A DNA stretch of 64,000 nt, taken from NCBI GenBank assembly GCA_963795825.1, contig CAWCIW010000004.1:1-64000 (forward strand), in the 5' to 3' direction. The stretch is from BOG-908 sp963795825. GTDB taxonomy: Bacteria; Pseudomonadota; Alphaproteobacteria; Acetobacterales; Acetobacteraceae. A program made the translations under genes and the position numbers. A model generated the notes under the pieces. That model had not been told where the DNA came from. It worked only from the letters and a program-made list of their open reading frames with translations, and ran no database searches. This document shows positions 37,487 through 44,557 of this stretch, piece by piece. How positions within the stretch are numbered: position 1 is the stretch's first letter; each line of letters begins with the position of its first letter.

Positions 37487-38259
37487 CGGGCGCGCTCCGG
37501 ATACACCGCGCCGAATTCCGGATCGGCCCGCTCCACGCGCCTGGCCAGGAAAATCTCCTCCTCGGGATGGCCGGTGATCTCGAACCCGGCACTGCGCAGC
37601 ATGGCCGCCGACGCCGCGCGATTGGGCGCCCACCAGTTCGTCTGGTCGTTGGAATAGCGATGCTCGATGAAGTGCAGCTTCGGATAGCCGGGATCGTTGA
37701 AATGTGCTTCGTCCCAGAATTTGTAGTCGTGCTCGACAGGCATGATGTCCGCGCTGCCGCGCTGCAGGGACTGGAACACCAGAACATCCCGCGCCACGTG
37801 CTCGTGTATCAGATCGAGCGCCAGCAACGGATGGCGGAGATGGTAGAGAACGCCGATGAAAAACACGATGTCGAAGCGTTCGGCGAGCGCGCCCACGTCA
37901 TATACCGACATGCGGCGGAAATCGACGTCCAGGCCCTCCACATCGGCGGCAAAGCGCGCCTGGGCGAGGTAGTCCTCGTCCACGTCGATGCCGAGCACGC
38001 GGGCGGCGCCCCGGCGCTTCATCTCGAGTGAGTAGAAGCCGCCATTGCAGCCGATATCGAGCACGGTCAGGCCGGTGAGGTCGGCCGGAATGTCGGCAGC
38101 GAAACTGCGCCATTTCACCATCGGGAAATCGCCGAGGAAATGCTCCGGCGCGGTGCGCACGCCCTGCAGATCGAGGTTGTGGAACCAGGGGCCAAGAGCC
38201 TGCGCGCGGGCGGCGATCGTCTCCGGCGTCCAGCGGACCGGCGTTATATCATCGGGCAT
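37483..38259 (-). CDS. TIGR04290-type SAM-dependent methyltransferase
   Basis: A 258-residue methyltransferase. N-terminal PWFHNLDLQGVRTAPEHFLG, motif I LTVLDIGCNGGFYSLEMKRR, acidic residue in VLGIDVDEDYLAQARFAA, and IVFFIGVLYHLRHPLLALD are characteristic of the family annotated as TIGR04290 (Rta_06860-like), which is found in predicted glyco-biosynthetic clusters; the C-terminal SNDQTNWWAPNRAASAAMLR segment supports this. ATG 38259 lies inside the end of the nucleotidyltransferase gene (11-base overlap), indicating co-translation. Substrate unknown, probably a sugar hydroxyl or carboxyl. Confidence 0.8.
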   Translation of the reverse strand: MPDDITPVRWTPETIAARAQALGPWFHNLDLQGVRTAPEHFLGDFPMVKWRSFAADIPADLTGLTVLDIGCNGGFYSLEMKRRGAARVLGIDVDEDYLAQARFAADVEGLDVDFRRMSVYDVGALAERFDIVFFIGVLYHLRHPLLALDLIHEHVARDVLVFQSLQRGSADIMPVEHDYKFWDEAHFNDPGYPKLHFIEHRYSNDQTNWWAPNRAASAAMLRSAGFEITGHPEEEIFLARRVERADPEFGAVYPERAR

Positions 38260-39013
38260 CGTCTTGCACCTTTTCGAATTGCGGCGTGTCGTCCTCGCCG
38301 AGCAGACGCATCGCCGCGCGGTAACCGTGCAGCGTGCCGACATCGACATAATGCGCGCCGGCGCGCACGCCGAATGCCGTGCCGCCTTCGGCAAGCCAGG
38401 CATTTACCAGCGTGCCGATATATTCATCCGCGCAGCCGCGCCGGCACCACAGCGCATGCAGCGCGTGCAGCACATGCCCGGGCAGGCAGAAGGCGCCCCA
38501 GATCCAGTGCGTACCGGGATCGGGCTGCTTGACGATGATGCGCTTCACCCGGCCGTCCGCATCGGTCTCCACCGCGTCGAAGAACTCCGGGTTTGCCACG
38601 GGAAACAGCAGGAAACTGAACTGTCCGGCCGGCAGTGCCGCCAGGGCATCGGCGGGAAACCAGATCGTGTCGGGCAGGCCCACCGCGACCATCTCGCCGG
38701 GCGGGATAAGCGGCAGCGCACGGAAGATCGCGTCGCAAAGGCCGCGCGCGCTGTCCTGCACCACATAGGCGAGCGACACGTCGCCGATCGCACCGCCGAA
38801 ATAGTTGAGTATGTCGGATTTGGCAGGAGAGATCACGAAACACAATTTGGTCACGCCGGCGCGCGCCATACGCTCGACCAGATATTCGCTGACCGCGCGC
38901 GGCCGTTCCGCGCCGTTCGCATCCCGCCTGCTGCCGACGGGCAACAACTCCTTCGAGAAGGCCAGCGGCTGGATTCGCGTGCCATTACCAGCAGCCGGGA
39001 TGATGCCCCACAT
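38249..39013 (-). CDS. Sugar nucleotidyltransferase (RmlA/GalU-like)
   Basis: It activates a sugar 1-phosphate with an NTP to give the NDP-sugar donor. 254 residues; the N-terminal nucleotide-binding loop reads MWGIIPAAGNGTRIQPLAFS with the following SKELLPVG (catalytic Lys), and VAVGLPDTIWFPADAL carries the metal-binding Asp in place of the usual LGD. Late in the protein HYVDVGTLHGYRAAM matches the end of the RmlA fold. Start ATG 39013 follows the CgeB-like gene by six bases. It most likely feeds one of the two glycosyltransferases of this operon. Confidence 0.82.
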   Translation of the reverse strand: MWGIIPAAGNGTRIQPLAFSKELLPVGSRRDANGAERPRAVSEYLVERMARAGVTKLCFVISPAKSDILNYFGGAIGDVSLAYVVQDSARGLCDAIFRALPLIPPGEMVAVGLPDTIWFPADALAALPAGQFSFLLFPVANPEFFDAVETDADGRVKRIIVKQPDPGTHWIWGAFCLPGHVLHALHALWCRRGCADEYIGTLVNAWLAEGGTAFGVRAGAHYVDVGTLHGYRAAMRLLGEDDTPQFEKVQDDAR

Positions 39014-39019
39014 GCCGGG

Positions 39020-40102
39020 TCAGGCCGCGATCTTGTCGAGCGCGCCTTCGAACAGCGCGATCAGCGTCGCCGCGCGGTGCGACGCGGTGTGTTCCGCCAG
39101 AACCCGCGCGCGGGCGCGCGTCGCCATGCGCGCAAGCGCCTCGGGCGAAGTGTCCATCGCCAGCAGCGCGTCGTCCGTGGTCGCCGCGATCATGATCTCG
39201 CGCCCCGGCTCGAAGAAAGTCTCCAGGCCCGCCCAGGCATCGCTCAGTATCGGCGTGCCGCAGGCGGCGGCTTCGAACAGCCGCCCGGACGGGCACCAGC
39301 CCATCGCCGCCATCGCCGCGCGCGTGATGTTGAGCGTCAGGCGCGACGAACTGTAGAACGCCGGATGCTCGCCTGGCGGCAGGTGGCGGACGAAGAAGAT
39401 GTTGTCCGCCCAGGGGAAATCCTTGGGATACTGCGCGCCGCCGATCACGAAACGCTGCGCGGGCCGGGCGCGGCAGACCGCCACGAACAGGCGTACCAGC
39501 GCATCCTGTCTGTCCGGCGCGTAGGTGCCCAGATACGACATATCCGACGCGTAACGCGGCGCGGCGGGCACCGCACGGTACACGCCGGGATCAACCCAGC
39601 CATACAAAGCGGCCACCCGCCTGGCGCCGAGCCGGTCGCGCAGGGCATCGAGCGCCGTGCCGCCTGTGTAGCTCAGCACCAGGTCGAAATCGGCCAGGCC
39701 GTTCGGGCCGATATAGGCCACCTTCTCGCGCGCCGTGAGCCGGTCCAGGGTCACCGGCGTGTCCAGGTCATAGAAGCAGCGCAGCGCCACCCGGCTCTCG
39801 CCGATCGTCTCCGTGGCGGCCAGCGCATCCGGACAGAACGACGTCACGATCGCCACATCCGCCTCGTCCGCCGCGCGCCGCGCCTGCGCCGCGATTTCGG
39901 CCCAGGACCCGTAGAGCACCAGGGCGGCGCCCGCGCCCAGCTCGGTCAGGTCGCGATTCTCCGCATAGTAAGGCACGTCGCGTTCGAAGAAGGTGACCTG
40001 GTGGCCGGCTTCGGTCAACGCGGCGATCAGGCCGCGCCACAGCGTCGCGTGGCCATTGCCCCAGGACGAGCTCACGGCCAGGCCGAACACGATCAGGCGC
40101 AA
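39020..40102 (-). CDS. CgeB-family glycosyltransferase
   Basis: A 360-residue GT-B-like protein of the CgeB family, named after a spore-coat glycosylation protein. N-terminal LIVFGLAVSSSWGNGHATLW, middle YDLDTPVTLDRLTAREKVAY, donor domain MSYLGTYAPDRQDALVRLFV, FYSSSRLTLNITRAAMAAMG and the C-terminal GRLFEAAACGTPILSDAWAG are family-typical; the last contains the conserved Glu of the donor site. TTG 40102 is used as start. It is the first gene of the eight-gene unit; the HAD gene upstream is 103 bases away. Confidence 0.8.
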   Translation of the reverse strand: MRLIVFGLAVSSSWGNGHATLWRGLIAALTEAGHQVTFFERDVPYYAENRDLTELGAGAALVLYGSWAEIAAQARRAADEADVAIVTSFCPDALAATETIGESRVALRCFYDLDTPVTLDRLTAREKVAYIGPNGLADFDLVLSYTGGTALDALRDRLGARRVAALYGWVDPGVYRAVPAAPRYASDMSYLGTYAPDRQDALVRLFVAVCRARPAQRFVIGGAQYPKDFPWADNIFFVRHLPPGEHPAFYSSSRLTLNITRAAMAAMGWCPSGRLFEAAACGTPILSDAWAGLETFFEPGREIMIAATTDDALLAMDTSPEALARMATRARARVLAEHTASHRAATLIALFEGALDKIAA

Positions 40103-40205
40103 GGAAGCGGGCGCCCTATGGCGTGCATCGAGGAGCCCGGCGCCTGGCGCTGGCTGGTGCGTGTGCGCGATGGCGATCGATCATGGTACACGAACCCGGG
40201 AACGA

Positions 40206-40919
40206 TCATTGCCGCACGCGGTTTCCCAGCAGCGGCGCCACGTCGTGCAACGTGTCCAGCACGGCCAGGCAGCGCCGCAGGCTCTCGGGCTGCGGGGCCA
40301 CCACGTCCGGCACCATAACCACCATCATCCCGGCCTCATGCGCGGCCGCCACGCCGTGCGCTGAATCCTCCAGCGCCAGGCAGTCGCGCGGGGCGGCGCC
40401 GAGCCGTGCGGCGGCCAGCAGGAACCCGTCCGGCGCCGGCTTGCCGCGCGCCACGTCGTCGCGCGAGACGACGACGCGAAAGCGCTCTGCCAGCCCGCAG
40501 GCCGCAAGGTGGCGCGCGGCGGTGGCGGCGCTGGCCGAGGTGGCGATGCCGACCGGGATCGCCAGCGCGGACAACAGTGCGAGCAATTCCGGCGCGCCGG
40601 GTTTCACGCCGATGCCCGCTGCAAGATGGCGCGCCCGGTTGGCGTAATAAAGCTGCAAGAAAGGATCCACAGCGCAAGCATTGCCGAGCAATGCGGGCAG
40701 CAGATCGCGCCGCGCGACCGTGGAGAGCCCCACGAGTTCGTCATACGCCCCGCAAGGCAGAACGAGACCGAACCCCGCCAAGGTCTCCAGGAAAGCCGCC
40801 CGATAGGCCCGCTCGGTATCCAGCAGGGTGCCATCCAGGTCGAACACCACCGCGCGCACGATCCTGGCCGGCCCCACATCCGCGCACGTAACCGCCAGCG
40901 CGGAACCGCAATCTTTCAT
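40206..40919 (-). CDS. HAD-family phosphatase (beta-phosphoglucomutase-like)
   Basis: A 237-residue haloacid-dehalogenase-type hydrolase. Motif I is VVFDLDGTLLDTERAYRAAF with the nucleophile and acid Asp pair, motif II is the Thr/Ser in VGIATSASAATAARHL, motif III Lys is in RGKPAPDGFLLAAARL, and motif IV acidic residues are in CLALEDSAHGVAAAHEAG. The helical cap lies between motifs I and II, as in sugar-phosphate phosphatases and beta-phosphoglucomutase. It may supply or remove a sugar phosphate for the downstream operon, but a 103-base gap leaves that open. ATG 40919 chosen because it closely precedes the fold. Confidence 0.83.
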   Translation of the reverse strand: MKDCGSALAVTCADVGPARIVRAVVFDLDGTLLDTERAYRAAFLETLAGFGLVLPCGAYDELVGLSTVARRDLLPALLGNACAVDPFLQLYYANRARHLAAGIGVKPGAPELLALLSALAIPVGIATSASAATAARHLAACGLAERFRVVVSRDDVARGKPAPDGFLLAAARLGAAPRDCLALEDSAHGVAAAHEAGMMVVMVPDVVAPQPESLRRCLAVLDTLHDVAPLLGNRVRQ

Positions 40920-40965
40920 CGTGCCATCCGGTGTCAAAGGCGTCCCAAAGCGCCGCAAATGCAAA

Positions 40966-41011
40966 CGGAGCAAAAGTTTTTTGGTCCTTTTTGCAAAAAG
41001 GACTGCTTGCC
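40966..41011. repeat. Single arm of the hairpin repeat, copy e
   Basis: CGGAGCAAAAGTTTTTTGGT is followed by TCCTTTTTGCAAAAAGGA, a perfect palindrome that is a loop variant of the common arm, then CTGCTTGCC. It lies immediately after the panB stop, between panB and the HAD gene. Confidence 0.7.
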
Positions 41012-41836
41012 TTACCCCTTAACCGCCCGCCGGAAAACATGCTCCGCCCCAGGAAACGTCCGCGCCCGCACATCCGCCGCATACGCCGCCACCGCGCGCG
41101 AAATATCATCCCCCAGCGCCGCATACCGCTTCACGAAACGCGGCGTGAAATCGTTGAACGTGCCGAGCACATCGTCGATCACCAGCACCTGGCCGTCGCA
41201 TTCCGCCGACGCGCCGATGCCGATGGTGGGGATCGCCACCAGCCGGGTGATCGCGGCGGCCACCGGCTCCAGCGTGCCCTCCAGCACCACGGCGAACGCG
41301 CCCGCATCGGCCACCGCCTGCGCGTCGGCGGTCACCTTCGCCGCCTCGTCGTCGGTGCGGCCGGTGGCGCGGAAGCCGCCCGCCACGTTCACCGATTGCG
41401 GCATCAGCCCCACATGGCCGCACACCGGCACGCCGCGCGCAGTCAGAAAGGCGATCGTCGCCGCCATCTCCACCCCGCCCTCCAGCTTCACCGCGGAGGC
41501 GCCGGTCTCCGCCAGCACGCGGGCGGCGCTGGCAAAGGCCTGCTGCGGGCTCTGCTGGTAGCTGCCGAACGGCATATCCACCACGATGCAGGCGTGTTTC
41601 GCCCCGCGCACCACGGCCGCGCCGTGGGCGATCATGGTGTCCAGGCTGACGGACAACGTGCTCGGCAGGCCGTAGAGCACCATGCCGAGGGAATCGCCCA
41701 CCAGAAGCGCGTCGCAATGCGCATCCAGGCGCTGCGCCATCGGCGTGGTGTAGGCGGTGAGCCACACCTGCGGCGTGCCCTTCATGCGGCGCAGGTCGGG
41801 CACGGTGATCGGTTTGGTGGCGCCGTGCACGCTCAT
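41012..41836 (-). CDS. panB: 3-methyl-2-oxobutanoate hydroxymethyltransferase
   Basis: It transfers a hydroxymethyl group from methylenetetrahydrofolate to ketoisovalerate, the first committed step of pantothenate synthesis. 274 residues, full length. Conserved blocks: TAYTTPMAQRLDAHCDALLV with GDSLGMVLYG (metal-binding Asp), DMPFGSYQQSPQQAFASAAR, AVKLEGG, VPVCGHVGLMPQSVNVAGGF, and IGIGASAECDGQVLVIDDVL. ATG 41836 overlaps the purD stop (ATGA), so the two are translationally coupled although their pathways differ. Hairpin-repeat arm e follows directly. Confidence 0.93.
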   Translation of the reverse strand: MSVHGATKPITVPDLRRMKGTPQVWLTAYTTPMAQRLDAHCDALLVGDSLGMVLYGLPSTLSVSLDTMIAHGAAVVRGAKHACIVVDMPFGSYQQSPQQAFASAARVLAETGASAVKLEGGVEMAATIAFLTARGVPVCGHVGLMPQSVNVAGGFRATGRTDDEAAKVTADAQAVADAGAFAVVLEGTLEPVAAAITRLVAIPTIGIGASAECDGQVLVIDDVLGTFNDFTPRFVKRYAALGDDISRAVAAYAADVRARTFPGAEHVFRRAVKG

Positions 41837-43143
41837 GCCGGCTCTCCTGCCGGGGCAGGGGGCGGAGCGCCCGGCGCGATGTCGCGCCGCTGCATCGTAT
41901 TTAAGCCGATATCGCGCCGGAGCACGGCGCGGGGGAACCCGATCGCGTCCACCCCGGCATAGGCGGCGGCGCGCGCGCTGGCGACGTCCGGCCCGGTGCC
42001 GCAGATGCCGAGCACGCGGCCGCCGCTGGCCACCACATGGCCGCCCCGCAGCTCGGTGCCGGCGTGGAACACCGCCACATGCGGCAGGGCGGCCGCCTCC
42101 ACCAGGCCGGTGATCACGCCGCCCGGCATCGCGTCGCCGGGATAGCCGGGTGCTGCCAGAACCACCGTCACGCAGGTGGTCTGCAGCCAGTCGATGCGTG
42201 TGTCGGCGAGGTCGCCGTCGGCGGCGGCGCGCAAGGCGGCCAGCAAATCGGTGCGCAGGCGGGGCAGGATCACCTGGGCTTCCGGGTCGCCGAGCCGGGC
42301 ATTGTATTCGATCAGCCGGGCGCCGTCCGGCGTCAGCATCAGCCCGGCGAACAGGATGCCGGTGAACGGCGTGCCGCGCGCCGCCATCGCGGCCAGCGCG
42401 GGGGTGATGAAGGTGGCCAGCGCGGCGTGCTGTGCGGCTTCGTCGAAATGCGCCGGCGGGGAGACCGCGCCCATGCCGCCGGTGTTCGGCCCGGTGTCGC
42501 CGTCGCCCACGCGCTTGTGGTCCGTGGCGGCACCCAGGAGTGCGGCGCGCGTGCCGTCGCACAGCGCGAACAGGCTGACCTCGTCGCCGGTGAGGCATTC
42601 CTCGATAACGATGGAAGCCCCGGCGCGGTCGCCGAGCAGCGCGCGCACCGCGGCGGCGGCCTCCTGCGCGGTGGCGGCCACCACCACGCCCTTGCCGCCA
42701 GCCAGCCCGTCGGCCTTCACCACGATCGGCGCGCCGCGGCGCTCGACAAAGGCCAGCGCCGCTGCCTCGTCGTCGAAGCGCTCCCAGCGGGCGGTGGGGA
42801 TGCCGGCGGAGTCGCAGATCTCCTTGGCGAACGCCTTGCTGCCCTCGAGGGCGGCGGCCGCGGCACTTGGCCCGCAGCAGCGCAGGCCGACATGCGCGAG
42901 CGCGTCGGCCAGGCCGGCCACCAGCGGCGCCTCGGGGCCCGGCACCACCAGGTCAATCGCCTCGGCGCGCGCGAACGCCACCAGCGCCGGTATGTCGGCC
43001 GCCGCGATCGCCACGTTCGTGGCGATGGCGGCGGTGCCCGGGTTGCCCGGCGCCACGAACAGGGCGGAGAGCAGCGGCGACGCGCCGATCGCCCAGGCAA
43101 GCGCATGCTCCCTGCCGCCGGACCCCACGATCAAAACCCGCAT
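41833..43143 (-). CDS. purD: Phosphoribosylamine-glycine ligase
   Basis: An ATP-grasp enzyme making glycinamide ribonucleotide in purine synthesis. 436 residues. N-terminal VLIVGSGGREHALAWAIGAS, ATP-grasp segment IVVKADGLAGGKGVVVAATA, IVIEECLTGDEVSLFALCDG, DTGPNTGGMGAVSPPAHFDE, and the metal-binding IEYNARLGDPEAQVILPRL are all intact. The last 25 residues (LNTMQRRDIAPGAPPPAPAG) extend beyond the usual end. The gene is coupled to panB. A two-arm hairpin repeat lies between its start and the divergent DUF2076 gene. Confidence 0.93.
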   Translation of the reverse strand: MRVLIVGSGGREHALAWAIGASPLLSALFVAPGNPGTAAIATNVAIAAADIPALVAFARAEAIDLVVPGPEAPLVAGLADALAHVGLRCCGPSAAAAALEGSKAFAKEICDSAGIPTARWERFDDEAAALAFVERRGAPIVVKADGLAGGKGVVVAATAQEAAAAVRALLGDRAGASIVIEECLTGDEVSLFALCDGTRAALLGAATDHKRVGDGDTGPNTGGMGAVSPPAHFDEAAQHAALATFITPALAAMAARGTPFTGILFAGLMLTPDGARLIEYNARLGDPEAQVILPRLRTDLLAALRAAADGDLADTRIDWLQTTCVTVVLAAPGYPGDAMPGGVITGLVEAAALPHVAVFHAGTELRGGHVVASGGRVLGICGTGPDVASARAAAYAGVDAIGFPRAVLRRDIGLNTMQRRDIAPGAPPPAPAGEPA

Positions 43144-43190
43144 GCCGCCATCCTCTCTCCGACAGAGGCGGTAAAGACGGGTTTTGACCG

Positions 43191-43366
43191 GGCAAGGCAA
43201 GGCAAGCAGTCCTTTTTGCAAAAAGGACCAAAAAACTTTTGTCTCCGTTCGCCGGGGCAGGCGCTTCGTCCATGTGACCCAGGCGATGCGTGTATCCAGC
43301 CTGGGCGCGACAGCACGGACCGTGCGTTTTTCGCTTCTTTTTTGCGAAAAAGAAGGCCTTGCTGCC
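43191..43366. repeat. Compound hairpin repeat, copy f
   Basis: The left arm is the GTCCTTTTT/AAAAAGGAC type with a GC centre (TTTTTGCAAAAA) and the right arm the CTTCTTTTTT/AAAAAGAAG type with a GCG centre. The core differs from copies a-c (TCGCCGGGGCAGGCGC and onward), so arms and cores evolve separately. Unusually, this copy sits in the shared upstream region of two divergent genes, purD and the DUF2076 gene. Confidence 0.75.
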
Positions 43367-43440
43367 GCCCTCGCACGACCAGCTTGAAGCCCCCGCCCGA
43401 AACTGCCACGTCTTAAGCAAACCACGCCAGGAGGTCCGCC

Positions 43441-44316
43441 ATGACACCCCAGGAACGCGACATCATCGCCCATTTCATCGCGCGCGTCGGTGGCGCGCAG
43501 CAGAGCGGCACGTCGCCGGTCTCGCTGCCCAGCATAGATCCCGAAGCCGACAGCTTCATCGGCGCCCAGTTCCAGGCCAATCCGCAGGCGCGCTACCGCA
43601 TCACCCAGATGGCGTTCGTGCAGGAAGTGGCGCTGGCCGAGGCGCAGAACCGCATCAAGAAGCTGGAATACGACCTGCAGCAGGCGCAGATGGCCGCCCA
43701 GCAGGGCCAGCGCAGCAGCGGCGGCGGCGGCCTGTTCGGCAACCTGTTCGGCGGCGGGCAGAGCCGGCCGCAGCAGCCCTACCAGCAGCAATACGCGCCG
43801 CCGCCGCCGCAGCCCTCGTACCCGCCCGGCTACCAGCCGGGAATGTTCGGCGGCGGCGGTGGCGGCGGCTCCGGCTTCATGGGGTCGGCCTTGCGCACGG
43901 CCGCGGGCGTGGCCGGCGGCGTTCTGGCGGCGGACGCGATCACCAGCATGTTCAGCGGCCATGGTGGCGGCTTCGGCGGTGGCTTTGGCGGCGGTGGCTT
44001 CGGCGGCGGCGGGTTCGGCGGTGGCGAGGTGATCAACGAGACCACGGTGAACAATTACGGCCCGCAGGATGGCGGGGTGCCCGGCGGCAGCGATCCGTGG
44101 GCCGGTGCCGGTGGCGCGCCGGACCAGGCCGGGGCCGATCCATGGTCGGGCGGCGGTGCGGCCGCGCCCGACCAATCGTCCGGCAGCGATGCGTGGTCCG
44201 GCGGTGGCGGCGCGGCTGACACGGGTGGTGGCGATGCCTGGTCGGGCGGCGGCGGCGGCGATAGCGGCGGCGGCTGGGACGACAATTCCGGCGGCGGTGG
44301 CGACGGCAGCTTCTAG
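43441..44316 (+). CDS. DUF2076-family protein, Gly/Gln-rich
   Basis: A 291-residue protein whose N-terminal 80 residues match DUF2076: TPQERDIIAHFIARVGGAQ, DPEADSFIGAQFQANPQARY, ITQMAFVQEVALAEAQNRIK and a coiled-coil-like KKLEYDLQQAQMAA. The rest is low-complexity: a Pro/Gln/Tyr-rich stretch (QQPYQQQYAPPPPQPSYPPG), a short hydrophobic helix (RTAAGVAGGVLAADAITSMF), a glycine run (GGGFGGGFGGGGFGGGGFGG) and several repeats of the form DPWAG or DAWSGGGG. AGGAGG precedes the ATG. The function of the family is unknown; the helix and Gly/Trp repeats suggest a surface- or membrane-associated protein. A strong terminator follows. Confidence 0.8.
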   Translation: MTPQERDIIAHFIARVGGAQQSGTSPVSLPSIDPEADSFIGAQFQANPQARYRITQMAFVQEVALAEAQNRIKKLEYDLQQAQMAAQQGQRSSGGGGLFGNLFGGGQSRPQQPYQQQYAPPPPQPSYPPGYQPGMFGGGGGGGSGFMGSALRTAAGVAGGVLAADAITSMFSGHGGGFGGGFGGGGFGGGGFGGGEVINETTVNNYGPQDGGVPGGSDPWAGAGGAPDQAGADPWSGGGAAAPDQSSGSDAWSGGGGAADTGGGDAWSGGGGGDSGGGWDDNSGGGGDGSF

Positions 44317-44428
44317 TGCCGCAGCCGGGCGATCCGCTGGGTCGTCCGGCACCTGCCGCGAGAGCCCGCACGCCGCCACCTCGCTGAACTCCGGCCCGTT
44401 TGGGCGTCTGGGCGGCCAATTTCAGGCA

Positions 44429-44460
44429 GGGCTGAAGCACCAAGCTGCTTCAGCCCTTTT
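44429..44460 (+). terminator. Rho-independent terminator after the DUF2076 gene
   Basis: GGGCTGAAGCA (44429-44439) pairs perfectly with TGCTTCAGCCC (44446-44456) over a six-base loop and is followed by TTTT. It separates the DUF2076 gene from the xoxF operon. Confidence 0.8.
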
Positions 44461-44557
44461 AACAATCCGCAACAAAAAATAAACGTCCAATCTCTAAATT
44501 TATCTCTGCTTAACCGTTGCGATGTGGTATTAGTTTCGCGTTGAGGAGAAACCATCC

